Part shown: piece by piece, positions 1 to 7,850 of the stretch | How positions within the stretch are numbered: position 1 is the stretch's first letter | Layout of the letters: every line of letters starts with the position of its first letter | Source of the DNA: Phycisphaerales bacterium | GTDB lineage: Bacteria > Planctomycetota > Phycisphaerae > Phycisphaerales > UBA1924 | NCBI GenBank assembly: GCA_019744815.1 | Contig: JAIEUA010000006.1 | Coordinates: 124,001-188,000 of the forward strand | Reading direction: 5' to 3' | Length of the DNA stretch: 64,000 bases | Translations under genes and position numbers: made by a program | Notes under the pieces: generated by a model | The model's database searches: none | What the model saw: the letters and a program-made list of their open reading frames with translations, nothing else | Told to the model about the DNA's origin: nothing

Positions 1-417
1 TCGTCTACACCGGTGCCGGAGCGCCTGGATGCCACACAACCTCATACCCGTAGCGTGAAAGAATCGGCGCGCCAACAGATTTCGAGAAGATTTCCCTAGG
101 TTTTGATGCTGGCCGGCTCCGCCAGCAACCCCAACGCTCCGAACAAATTCCGTGAACCGTTGGCCTGTCGCGGGCGCTGGATCAGGGGAGGGGTTCCGGC
201 CGGGACCCCGCGGCGGCCGCGCCCCTCCTTGACAACCCTTTTGCCCCTCGTTTGCTCCTCTTTTGGTCCTCTGCGGCCCCATCCCTCCAGCGGTCCCGGG
301 CCGGCCGCGCGATCTTGCTCAGGCGACGTTTCCTGCAACCAACAATCAGCACCGCACGATGAACTCGTGCGTCCATGTGCGGCGGCCCCACCGGGCCGCC
401 CGATCCGGAGAACTCAC
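1..417. other. Non-coding left edge, upstream of redoxin-like gene
   Basis: No gene is supported here. The frame of the next gene stays open through this stretch, but its composition is unlike protein and the signal peptide and ribosome binding site place the start at 418. A TTGACA sequence at 229-234 could be a -35 box; no convincing -10 box follows at the right distance, so a promoter is only a possibility. Confidence 0.4.
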
Positions 418-1941
418 ATGCCCCAGCTTCCACGCACCCTCGCACTGATCGCCGTTCTGGTTTCGGGAGGGACACTCTCGCTCGACTGCCTCGCCCAGGC
501 ACCCAACTCCAACCCCGCCCCCAACCCCGCACCCAAGCCCGGCGATTCCAAGGGCGTGGACACCATCGATCCCAAGATCCTGGAGGTCCTGCAGAGTGCC
601 CGGGCGGTGATGAACGATGTCCAGAGCCTCAGCTACACCGCGGACGTGATCGGCGCGATGCCCGATGGCAACCGCAACTCGGTGATCAAGGCCAACGTGG
701 TCGCGGAGCGGGGCGATCAGGGCAACTGGAAGTACGACGTCGAGGGCACGTTCGCGATCGAGGGCAAGGGCGGCGGGAAGCGCGAGAGCGAGTTCGCCAT
801 CCGGGCCGCGTTCGACGGGACCGAGCTCCTGGTGGTCGACACGCGCCGGAAGCTGGTGCGTCAGACCGAGCCCAAGGAGATCGAGAACGTCCGCGTGCAG
901 ATGAACCAGGGCAACGCCGCTACCTCCGTCGCCTGGGAGCTCTTCACCGACCCGGTGCTGAACGGCTGCGACATCGCGGTGAAGGCCGAGTTCGAAGCGC
1001 CGCAGACGATCGACGGGCTCGAGTGCGACGTGATCTGGTTCGTGCCGCCCAAGGCCAAGACCGCCGCCGGCACGGCGAGCGAGTCCGCGATCGTGCCCAG
1101 CAAGATCTACTTCGCCAAGCGCGACGGCCTGCCCCGGCGTTTCGAGATCTTCCGCCCCGCGACCGCAACCCTCCCCGCCGACAAACGCGGGGAGCCAAGC
1201 CGCACGCTGACCCTCAGCAAGTTCGTCGCCAAGGCCGAGCTGAGCGGCAAGTCGTTCACACTCGAAACGCCCGACGGCTACACCGTCACCGACGGCGACG
1301 GCCGACGCAAGCCCAAGACCGCCGCCCCCAAGCCCAAGCCCGAAACGACTCCGGCCAGCACGCCGGACATGAAGCCGGAAACCAAGCCAGACAACAAGCC
1401 AGACAGCAAGCCCGACACCGCCACGCCCACCACGTACAAGCACCCGCTGCTGAACTCCGACAACAACCTGATGAGCATCGGCTCGATGGCGCCCGCCTTC
1501 GACCTCAAGGACTTCGAGGGCAAGAGCGTGAAGCTGTCGGACTTCAAGGACAAGGTGCTGGTGCTCAACTTCTGGGGCACCGGCAGCGATCAGTCCAAGG
1601 ACGCCGCCCCGGCCGTGCAGAAGGTGTTCGCCAAGTACCAGAGCAAGGGCGTCGCGGTGCTGGGCCTCAACACCGAGTCCAACCCCAAGGCCGACCCGCA
1701 GAAGTTCATGAAGGACAACGGCCTCACCTTCCCCAGCGTGACCAAGGCCGAGACCATCGCGGGCCTGTACCGCCTCAAGAGCTGGCCGACCTTCTACGTC
1801 ATCGGAAAGAACGGCAAGGTCGTCTGGGCCGGGCACAAGCTCCCGTCGCCCCCCGGCGGCGGCGGCGGCACACCCGCGGCGGTCGACTACCTCGAGAGCA
1901 ATCTCAGCCAGGCGATCGACAAAGCGCTCGCGGAGAAGTAG
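418..1941 (+). CDS. Secreted LolA/DUF2092-like plus thioredoxin-fold (TlpA-like) protein
   Basis: Predicted 507-residue exported protein. The first 27 or so residues are a signal peptide (basic start, hydrophobic core, AQA). Residues 50-310 resemble the DUF2092/LolA-like periplasmic fold that precedes redoxin domains in planctomycetes. A Pro/Lys-rich linker with MKPETKPDNKPDSKP-type repeats covers about 310-345. Residues 350-500 are a TlpA/AhpC-type thioredoxin fold. The usual WCxxC redox site is replaced: F385-W-G-T-G-S390-D-Q-S393, so both cysteines are serine and disulfide exchange is unlikely. Start ATG 418 is preceded by GGAG and gives the signal peptide; the longer upstream frame is rejected. 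The family is clear; the physiological role is not. Confidence 0.8.
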   Translation: MPQLPRTLALIAVLVSGGTLSLDCLAQAPNSNPAPNPAPKPGDSKGVDTIDPKILEVLQSARAVMNDVQSLSYTADVIGAMPDGNRNSVIKANVVAERGDQGNWKYDVEGTFAIEGKGGGKRESEFAIRAAFDGTELLVVDTRRKLVRQTEPKEIENVRVQMNQGNAATSVAWELFTDPVLNGCDIAVKAEFEAPQTIDGLECDVIWFVPPKAKTAAGTASESAIVPSKIYFAKRDGLPRRFEIFRPATATLPADKRGEPSRTLTLSKFVAKAELSGKSFTLETPDGYTVTDGDGRRKPKTAAPKPKPETTPASTPDMKPETKPDNKPDSKPDTATPTTYKHPLLNSDNNLMSIGSMAPAFDLKDFEGKSVKLSDFKDKVLVLNFWGTGSDQSKDAAPAVQKVFAKYQSKGVAVLGLNTESNPKADPQKFMKDNGLTFPSVTKAETIAGLYRLKSWPTFYVIGKNGKVVWAGHKLPSPPGGGGGTPAAVDYLESNLSQAIDKALAEK

Positions 1942-2112
1942 CCCGATCCGGCCGGCTTGAGCACGCTCGACAGCAGCCAGTCTGTGCTGCCGCCTTTGCC
2001 GTTTATCCCGGCTGAGCGGTGCCGCGCCAGCGCGATCTCCTTCTCGGACGCGACCGTGCCCGAGTCGTAATCGACAGTTGTCGATGATGACCGGTGTGTC
2101 CCGCTGGAGGAG

Positions 2113-3849
2113 ATGACCATGCTGATCGCGCCGCGCCCGATGATGCCCCGAACCCTCGCCCTGCTCTTCGCCGCCGGCGTGATGGCCAGCACCGTGGTGA
2201 GCTCGGCCTGGGCCCAGGCTTGGGATGTGCGCTTGTCGATCCAGAGCCGCAACACCAGCGGGCTGCAGACCCGCGGCATCCCGGCGCCCAACAACATCAT
2301 CGGCGGCGCGATGGGCCTGCACCCCAACGGCCCCGACGAGATCGCGGCGGACCCGGCGTTTTATGACAAGCACCGGGCCAAGTACATCGCCGATCTCGAC
2401 GCCACCATCCCCGACAAGAACTTCACCGGCGTGGTGATGATCGACTACGAGCACTTCTGGCCCGCGTGGGAGTGGAGCGGCCCGTCGCAGCCGGCGTGGC
2501 GCAACTACATCAAGACCCAGCGCCCCGAGTTGCTCGCCGGCAAGCTCGAGTCGGAGTGGGAGTCCATCTACGCCGAGTCGTTCCGCCAGGAAGTGCGGAA
2601 GTACTACGAGTTCACCACGGCGCTCACGCGCCAGCAGCGCCCCAAGGCCCAGGTCACGTTCTACGGCTTGCCCCTGGGCACGTACTGGATCTTCAACGGC
2701 TACAAGCAGGCCGGCGTGGACCTCGCGCGCTACCGCGACATCCACGAGCGTGAGATGGCCTGGTACTGGAACCTCGTCGATGTGGTGACGCCGACGATCT
2801 ACGCCAACTACTCGATTTCCAACACGCCCGCGCCCGGTCAGGTCGAGCCCAGCGGCACCGAGCGCTGGATCAAGGGCCTCGTGGGCGAAGCGGTGCGCTA
2901 CGCGCAGGGCAAGCCGGTGCTGCCGTTCTTCCAGTTCCGCTATCACCAGGCCTCGACCTTCGCGGGACAGTTCCTCAACGACATGAACCTGGCCTACGGC
3001 ATCAACTTCAGCAAGCAGGCCGGCGCTTCGGGCATCATCCTCTGGGACTTCTTCTACACCGACCAGCAGATCGCGGATTGGCAGAACTACTACGACACCA
3101 AGGCCCGCCCGCTGCTCTATCCGCTGGTCTTCCCCAACGCGGGCGGCGGCGGCAACCCCGATCCAGGAACGAACCCCGGCACCAACCCCGGCACGAATCC
3201 CGGCACCAACCCCGGAACGGACCCGGGCACCAATCCTGGCCCCGATCCCGGAACCAACCCCGGCATCAGCGGCAACGGCGGCACCGATCCCGGCCCGGAC
3301 CCCACCGGCGACACATCTGAATCCTCCGGTTCCGCTTCAACCGCGGCCTCCTCAGGCGGCGGTGGTGGCGGCGGAGGTGGAGGTGGTGGTGGCGTCGGTG
3401 GCGGTGGGGGCGGAGGCGGTGGTGGTGGTGGCGGTGGTGGAGGCGGTGGCTTTGAAGGCGGCGGCGGCGGCGGTGGTGGCTCGGCCGGCACCGGTCAGGT
3501 CGCTTCCTTCTCCGGCACCGGAGCCAGCCTCCAAGGCCCCATCGCGCCCGCGGCTCCGTCCGACGGCGGCGGCAACGCCTCGGTCGCGCTGGCGCCGGTC
3601 AATCCGTTGTTCATGCTCCCGCCCGTGCCCGAGTCCGCGGCCCCGGCGGGCGCGAACAAGGTCGCGAAGTTCAGCCGCAAGCCCGGTCGAAACGCGATGC
3701 CTTTCGAAGACTCGGTGCGCACCGGCTTCAGCTACCGCGAGCTGGCGGCGGCGCTGGCGCGGGCCAAGCGCGCCAACGAGCTGCTGCCCAGCGACAAGGT
3801 GGTCAACCCGATGCCCAACACCGGCGTGGCGAATGCGCCGACGGAGTGA
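2113..3849 (+). CDS. Secreted hyaluronidase-like (GH56-like) protein with Gly-rich tail
   Basis: Predicted 578-residue secreted protein with a signal peptide ending near SSAWAQA (about residue 35). Residues 36-340 resemble the TIM-barrel of hyaluronidases: VVMIDYEHFWPAW at 107-119 carries an Asp111-x-Glu113 pair like the catalytic Asp-x-Glu of GH56, followed by a helix with many Glu/Arg residues, a FYGLP strand and VTPTIYANY. A (D/N)PGTNPG repeat linker follows at about 348-395, then two long runs of glycine at about 415-455 and an Ala/Pro-rich end. The start has GGAGGAGA just upstream. Activity on a polysaccharide is inferred from fold resemblance only; the substrate is unknown. The Gly-rich tail is probably a flexible or surface-linking segment. 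Confidence 0.6.
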   Translation: MTMLIAPRPMMPRTLALLFAAGVMASTVVSSAWAQAWDVRLSIQSRNTSGLQTRGIPAPNNIIGGAMGLHPNGPDEIAADPAFYDKHRAKYIADLDATIPDKNFTGVVMIDYEHFWPAWEWSGPSQPAWRNYIKTQRPELLAGKLESEWESIYAESFRQEVRKYYEFTTALTRQQRPKAQVTFYGLPLGTYWIFNGYKQAGVDLARYRDIHEREMAWYWNLVDVVTPTIYANYSISNTPAPGQVEPSGTERWIKGLVGEAVRYAQGKPVLPFFQFRYHQASTFAGQFLNDMNLAYGINFSKQAGASGIILWDFFYTDQQIADWQNYYDTKARPLLYPLVFPNAGGGGNPDPGTNPGTNPGTNPGTNPGTDPGTNPGPDPGTNPGISGNGGTDPGPDPTGDTSESSGSASTAASSGGGGGGGGGGGGGVGGGGGGGGGGGGGGGGGGFEGGGGGGGGSAGTGQVASFSGTGASLQGPIAPAAPSDGGGNASVALAPVNPLFMLPPVPESAAPAGANKVAKFSRKPGRNAMPFEDSVRTGFSYRELAAALARAKRANELLPSDKVVNPMPNTGVANAPTE

Positions 3850-3878
3850 GCACTGCAGGAGTGAGACCTGAGCCAGGT

Positions 3879-3928
3879 GAGTGCCCGAAGCAACTGAGTG
3901 CCCGAAGCAAGTGAGTGCCCGAAGCAGC
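3879..3928 (+). repeat. Three tandem copies of a 17-bp unit
   Basis: The unit GAGTGCCCGAAGCAAST occurs at 3879, 3896 and 3913, the last copy diverging at its end. It lies between the hyaluronidase-like gene and the glycosyltransferase gene. Confidence 0.85.
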
Positions 3929-3938
3929 GGCCGCGACT

Positions 3939-3962
3939 CCTCTCCCCGCGAGCGGGGAGAGG
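3939..3962. repeat. 11-bp-arm palindrome before glycosyltransferase gene
   Basis: CCTCTCCCCGC and its exact complement are separated by two bases. It resembles the CTCTCCCC...GGGGAGAG intergenic palindromes common in high-GC bacteria. There is no T-run, so it is not an obvious terminator. Confidence 0.75.
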
Positions 3963-3989
3963 GGAGTGTCGGAGCCGATACTCTCTGTG

Positions 3990-5126
3990 ATGCGGATCCT
4001 GCACGTGACATACTCGCTCGCCGCCGATCAGGGCGGGCCCACCATGGTCACCACCCGAGTCGCCGCGGCACAGGCCGGGCTCGGGCATGATGTAACCATC
4101 CTCACCCGCCAAAGCGCAACGAAAGAAACGCCCCTGCCGGAGATCGCGGGCTCGGAGAAGGTCCGCATCGAACGCATCCCGGCGCAGGGCACGCTCGCCA
4201 AGATCCGCGGCACGGACTGCCGCGAAATGCTCCGCTCGCTGGTCTCTTCGCACGATGTCGTGCACGTCCACAACATCTGGGACCCGATTCTGATCCACGC
4301 GGTGAACGAAGCTCGGCGGCAGAAGAAGCCGACCGTGCTCTCGCCGCACGGCATTCTCACTCGCTGGGCGCTGAGCGAGAAGCGGCTGAAGAAGCTGGTC
4401 GCGATGAATCTGGCGTACCGCCGCGCGATCCACCGCTTCGACCGCGTCCACGCGCTCTCGCGTTTTGAAGAAGACGAGATGCGGGTCTTCGGCTGGACCA
4501 AGCCGATCGGCATCGTGCCCAACGGCGTGTTCCTGTCGGAGATCGATCCGCTGCCAGCGCCCGGCGCGTTCCGCGCGAAGCATCCGGAGCTCGGGAACGA
4601 CCCCTTCATCCTGTTCCTGTCGCGCCTGCATCCGATCAAGGGCTTGCCGATTCTCGTCGACGCGTTCCAGAAGGTGCTCGCCCGCGTGCCGAGCGCGCGG
4701 CTCGTCATCACCGGCCCCGACTTCGGCATGCAGAAGCCGATCGAGGAACAGGTCGCACGCCTCGGCCTGAGCGATCGCGTGCACCTCACCGGCCCGATCT
4801 TCAGCAAAGACAAGTACGCGGCCATGGTCGACGCGTCGTGCTTCTGCCTGCCCAGCGGGCACGAGGCCTTCAGCGTCGCCATCGCCGAAGCCATGGCGGC
4901 ACGCTGCCCGGCCGTGATCAGCGAGGAGTGCCACTTCCCCGAGGCCCAGGACGCGGGCGCAGGGTTCGTCGTGCAACGAACGGTCGACGGCGTGGCCGAG
5001 GGCCTCTTGAAGATCATGAGCGACCCGGCGAAAGGCCGCGCAATGGGCGAGGCGGGACGCCGACTCATCGAAGAGAAGTTCACCTGGGAAGCCGTGGCCC
5101 GGGCGCTGATCAAGATGTACCAGTAG
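3990..5126 (+). CDS. GT4-family glycosyltransferase
   Basis: Predicted 378-residue cytoplasmic glycosyltransferase of the GT-B fold, group 1 (GT4). The N-terminal domain starts MRILHVTYS with a Gly-rich donor-side loop (QGGPTM), then VHVHNIWDP. The C-terminal domain has FLSRLHPIKGL and the retaining-enzyme motif E292-A-F-S-V-A-I-A-E300 (E-x7-E). Start 3990 fits this beginning; a longer frame from 3915 runs back through the intergenic repeats. GGAG at 3971-3974 is rather far away, so the ribosome site is weak. The stop codon lies within the intergenic repeat motif (ACCAGTAGGACC). It probably adds a sugar to a surface polysaccharide or lipid; donor and acceptor are unknown. Confidence 0.85.
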   Translation: MRILHVTYSLAADQGGPTMVTTRVAAAQAGLGHDVTILTRQSATKETPLPEIAGSEKVRIERIPAQGTLAKIRGTDCREMLRSLVSSHDVVHVHNIWDPILIHAVNEARRQKKPTVLSPHGILTRWALSEKRLKKLVAMNLAYRRAIHRFDRVHALSRFEEDEMRVFGWTKPIGIVPNGVFLSEIDPLPAPGAFRAKHPELGNDPFILFLSRLHPIKGLPILVDAFQKVLARVPSARLVITGPDFGMQKPIEEQVARLGLSDRVHLTGPIFSKDKYAAMVDASCFCLPSGHEAFSVAIAEAMAARCPAVISEECHFPEAQDAGAGFVVQRTVDGVAEGLLKIMSDPAKGRAMGEAGRRLIEEKFTWEAVARALIKMYQ

Positions 5127-5260
5127 GACCGGCTTCCAGCCGGTCAGGCAAACACCAGTAGGACCGGCCTCCGGCCGGTCGACAGACGGGTGGACTGCAA
5201 CACATGCTTCTTCCGTGACCACACACCAAGGCCGACCGGCCGGGAGGCCGGTCCCACTGG
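5122..5260. repeat. Three copies of the GGACCGGC..GCCGGTC palindrome
   Basis: Copies at about 5122-5145, 5152-5180 (forward) and 5233-5260 (reverse) share the core GGACCGGCNTCCNGCCGGTC, usually with a flanking CACCAGTA or its complement. The first copy overlaps the end of the glycosyltransferase gene and carries its TAG. The last copy runs to the end of the convergent pseudopilin gene. Confidence 0.9.
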
Positions 5261-5266
5261 CGCGAA

Positions 5267-6316
5267 TCAGTCGTACCAGAAGCCGCCGATGGCGAGGAGC
5301 TTCTTGCGATCCGCATCGAACGAGCGTGCGGCACGGTCGCCGAAGCAGCGGAGGTAGTTGTTGCGTCGGGTGTTGGTGGCCTCGGTGATGTCGTCATCAC
5401 TGGGGCTGTATCGCGCGGCCGCGGACTGCTCGTCCTCGTTGGCGAAGATGTTGTCGAATCGCGTGGGTACGGGGATGGAGCCGCCGTCGCTGCTCCAGTG
5501 AAAGAGCGGGATGTTCTCTGGATCGGGGCGGGTCTCGAAGTTGACCGAGCCGTCGTTGCGGGCGACGTTGCCGACCCAAGACGCGCCGCGTTTGTTGTGG
5601 AGCCGAAGCGTGTTCGACTCCGAGGCCCGGATCTTCGCGGCGCCGCGCCGCTCTTTGCGATTGAGGCCCCACTCGCCCGCGGCGTCCTGCTCGTACCACG
5701 GGCCGCGGTTCCCGATGATGACTTGGGTGCCGTCGAAGGTGGATGACCACATGGCTCGGCGAGCGCCAGCCAGCGGCACCAACGCGTACGAGAAACCGGC
5801 GTTGGGAGCGAATCGCTCCTGACGATGAATCGGTGTGTCGCCCCCGGGCTCATCGGGATACGCGGCGAAGGCGGGATCGAGGATGGCCATCGAACGTTTG
5901 CTGGCTTGGATCGCGCTTGGGTTGCTGAACTCGTAGTTGTTGTCGACGCGGATCGAGCGGTTGGGCTCCTTCGGCGAGACGAGCAATTCCGGTGTGATGC
6001 TGCCGTTGTAGATCAGCATGGAGATCATCCAGCGAGGCAGGTCCTTCTCGGCGCCTTGCAATTGCACGCCGCCGATGGTCGGAATGGTGTCTTGGGCGTC
6101 GAGCAGGCTGGGAAGTGGGTAGTTGTCTTGGTTGTTGCCAGCGAACGTGACCATGGCTTGATGGATTCCACGGATTTGCGTGCCGTCCTTGAGCTGCGGC
6201 GCTCCTCTCATTCCTCCCCGGGCGGGCAGAAGAATCGCGATGAGAAAAGCGATCAGTAGTATGACGAACAAGGCCTCAAGGATTGTGATCCCACGACGTT
6301 GGTTTCGCCTTGCCAT
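5267..6316 (-). CDS. Type II secretion pseudopilin-like protein
   Basis: Predicted 349-residue protein with a prepilin leader: MARRNQRRG then ITILEALFVILLIAFLIAIL, cleavage expected after Gly9 with Glu at +5, followed by a single hydrophobic helix. This is the N-terminal methylation type used by type II secretion pseudopilins and type IV pilins. The remainder is a planctomycete-style periplasmic domain with no catalytic motif I recognise. Start ATG at 6316 was chosen because it gives the short basic leader; the open frame continues upstream without support. No pilus or secretion operon is adjacent, so it is an orphan pseudopilin of unknown cargo. Confidence 0.75.
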   Translation of the reverse strand: MARRNQRRGITILEALFVILLIAFLIAILLPARGGMRGAPQLKDGTQIRGIHQAMVTFAGNNQDNYPLPSLLDAQDTIPTIGGVQLQGAEKDLPRWMISMLIYNGSITPELLVSPKEPNRSIRVDNNYEFSNPSAIQASKRSMAILDPAFAAYPDEPGGDTPIHRQERFAPNAGFSYALVPLAGARRAMWSSTFDGTQVIIGNRGPWYEQDAAGEWGLNRKERRGAAKIRASESNTLRLHNKRGASWVGNVARNDGSVNFETRPDPENIPLFHWSSDGGSIPVPTRFDNIFANEDEQSAAARYSPSDDDITEATNTRRNNYLRCFGDRAARSFDADRKKLLAIGGFWYD

Positions 6317-6430
6317 GCGTGCCTCTGCCGTTCGATTCGGGCGCGAGGCGATGATGTTGCGGCAAAGAGCGGATTCGATCCCGCGGGGCCGCGTGCAGTG
6401 GCACCCGGAGTTGTTCCAGTCCACCCGGCC

Positions 6431-6508
6431 GCCGACCGGCCGGGAGGCCGGTCCCACTGGTGTTGATGGGGGTTGGGGTGTTTGTCGCCGGGGCCTAGAA
6501 GGCCCCAC
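6431..6508. repeat. Two intergenic palindromes
   Basis: A reverse copy of the GGACCGGC family (GACCGGCCGGGAGGCCGGTC) lies at about 6434-6453, followed at 6488-6508 by a GGGGCCTAGAAGGCCCC palindrome of a second family also seen at 39118 and 41195. Confidence 0.85.
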
Positions 6509-6523
6509 CACCGTCCTGGCGGA

Positions 6524-6766
6524 TCAGACCAGCCGCAGCACGAGGCCGAGGATGATCACGCCGATCAGCACGCTGGTGGTGATGAGCACCCACATCGGCA
6601 CCTGCTTCACGGGATGCGTCCCCAGCGCGTGGCCGCATTTCCAGCAGAGGTCGGCGTCGTCGTAGAGCGTCGTGCCGCAGGACTCGCAGGTCTGCGTGAC
6701 ATCGCCGAACTTCTCGAGGTCGGAGGCGATGGGGCCGTCGTCGTCGGGTGGTGGGCGGCGGGGCAT
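6524..6766 (-). CDS. Small zinc-ribbon membrane protein
   Basis: Predicted 80-residue protein. Two Cys pairs, C-E-S-C and C-W-K-C separated by eleven residues, form a zinc-ribbon at about residues 27-45. A single hydrophobic helix (VLITTSVLIGVIILGLVLRL) ends the protein, so it is probably tail-anchored in the inner membrane with the ribbon in the cytoplasm. Start ATG 6766 was taken because it begins the conserved-looking part; longer starts have no support. It is divergent from the gene at 6789 with 22 bases between the starts. Function unknown. Confidence 0.65.
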   Translation of the reverse strand: MPRRPPPDDDGPIASDLEKFGDVTQTCESCGTTLYDDADLCWKCGHALGTHPVKQVPMWVLITTSVLIGVIILGLVLRLV

Positions 6767-6788
6767 GGCAGTCTGATACCTTAGCGGC

Positions 6789-7154
6789 ATGGGCGAGACC
6801 GCTACAACCACGCCGCCGATCTCGATGGTGATGTTCGCGGCGGCCGCGTTCTTCGGGGCGCTGGGGCAGTTCCTGTACAAGTCCGGCGCAGAGCGTCTCG
6901 AGGTGGCCCGGGTGCTGACGTGGTTCAATCCGCGGCTGCTCGCGGGCGTTGTCTGCTACGCCGCGGTGATGGTGCTGTTCGTCGCCGCGTTCAAGCGGGG
7001 CGGGCAGTTGACGACGCTGTACCCCATTTACGCGTCGACGTTCATCTGGGCGGCGGCGATCGCGTACTTCGCCTTCGCGGAGCCGATCAAGCCCGCGAAC
7101 ATACTGGGCATGGTGCTCTTGATCGCCGGCATGTGGCTGATGGGGAGACGCTAG
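6789..7154 (+). CDS. Small EamA/SMR-like four-helix membrane protein
   Basis: Predicted 121-residue integral membrane protein with four hydrophobic segments, about residues 13-30, 48-66, 74-92 and 98-117. Layout and length match half-size EamA or SMR proteins such as the ArnE/ArnF lipid-flippase subunits and EmrE. It starts the phospholipid operon: the next gene begins two bases after its stop. A TACCTT hexamer at 6777-6782 lies only six bases before ATG, suggesting a leaderless message. The operon context favours transport or flipping of a lipid-linked or cationic compound over a drug role, but that is inference. Confidence 0.65.
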   Translation: MGETATTTPPISMVMFAAAAFFGALGQFLYKSGAERLEVARVLTWFNPRLLAGVVCYAAVMVLFVAAFKRGGQLTTLYPIYASTFIWAAAIAYFAFAEPIKPANILGMVLLIAGMWLMGRR

Positions 7155-7156
7155 CG

Positions 7157-7840
7157 ATGGCCGCATCCACCGACTTTGATCGTCGCCCGATCGCCGCTCG
7201 CAGCCTCGGGCCGATCCAGCGTTTCGCCGCGCTGCTGGCACGGGCGCGGGTCAGCCCGAATCTGATCTCGGTGCTGGGCGTGGTGGCGGCGGCGATCGCT
7301 GGGGTGAGCCTCGCGCTGGTGGGACGCGTGGAGGTGCCGTACCTGGTGCTCTATCTCGTCGCGGCGGCGGGGATTCAGCTCCGGCTGATGGCCAACCTCC
7401 TCGACGGCATGGTCGCGGTCGAGGGCAAGATGCGCTCCGCGGTCGGCGATCTGTACAACGAAGTGCCCGATCGACTGTCCGATACGTTCATCTTCGTCGG
7501 CGCGGGCTACTGCTTCCGCGGCGAGGCGTGGGCGGGCTGGGCGGCGGCGTGTGCCGCGTTGTTCGTGACCTACAGCCGCGTGCTGGGACGCTCGCTCGGT
7601 TTCCCCAGCGATTTCCGCGGGCCGATGGCCAAGCAGCAGCGCATGTTCGCGATGACCGTCGCGTGCCTGTACCTCGCCTTCGCACCGCCCGGCTTCCGAC
7701 CCGTGGTCCCATTCTGGCCCGGCGGGCCGACGATGTCGATCATGGATTGGACGCTGCTGCTCATCGCGGTCGGCGGGTTGTTCACGGCGTGGCGTCGATT
7801 GGCAACGCTGGCACGGAACCTTCGGAGTCGCGGAACTTGA
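7157..7840 (+). CDS. CDP-alcohol phosphatidyltransferase, variant motif
   Basis: Predicted 227-residue membrane enzyme of the CDP-alcohol phosphatidyltransferase family, which swaps the CMP of CDP-diacylglycerol for an alcohol. The family signature D-x2-DG-x2-AR-x8-G-x3-D-x3-D is present in altered form: N80-x2-D83-G84-x2-A87-V88-x8-G97-x3-N101-x3-D105. Two of the four metal-binding aspartates are Asn and the Arg is Val. The surrounding sequence is well kept, so this looks like a distinct subfamily and not a decayed gene. It begins two bases after the preceding stop and is followed by cdsA and plsC, a coherent phospholipid set. The head group is unknown. Confidence 0.8.
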   Translation: MAASTDFDRRPIAARSLGPIQRFAALLARARVSPNLISVLGVVAAAIAGVSLALVGRVEVPYLVLYLVAAAGIQLRLMANLLDGMVAVEGKMRSAVGDLYNEVPDRLSDTFIFVGAGYCFRGEAWAGWAAACAALFVTYSRVLGRSLGFPSDFRGPMAKQQRMFAMTVACLYLAFAPPGFRPVVPFWPGGPTMSIMDWTLLLIAVGGLFTAWRRLATLARNLRSRGT

Positions 7841-7850
7841 AAGGCGGCAC

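Noticed and set aside
346..2946. 866-codon minus-strand frame, and similar frames at 15359-18370 and 33363-36884
   Set aside because: All lie opposite clear genes and have the composition of high-GC shadows.
3163..3480. Tandem repeats at the end of the hyaluronidase-like gene as a CRISPR or mobile repeat
   Set aside because: They are in-frame NPGT and glycine codon repeats of a protein linker, not spaced direct repeats.
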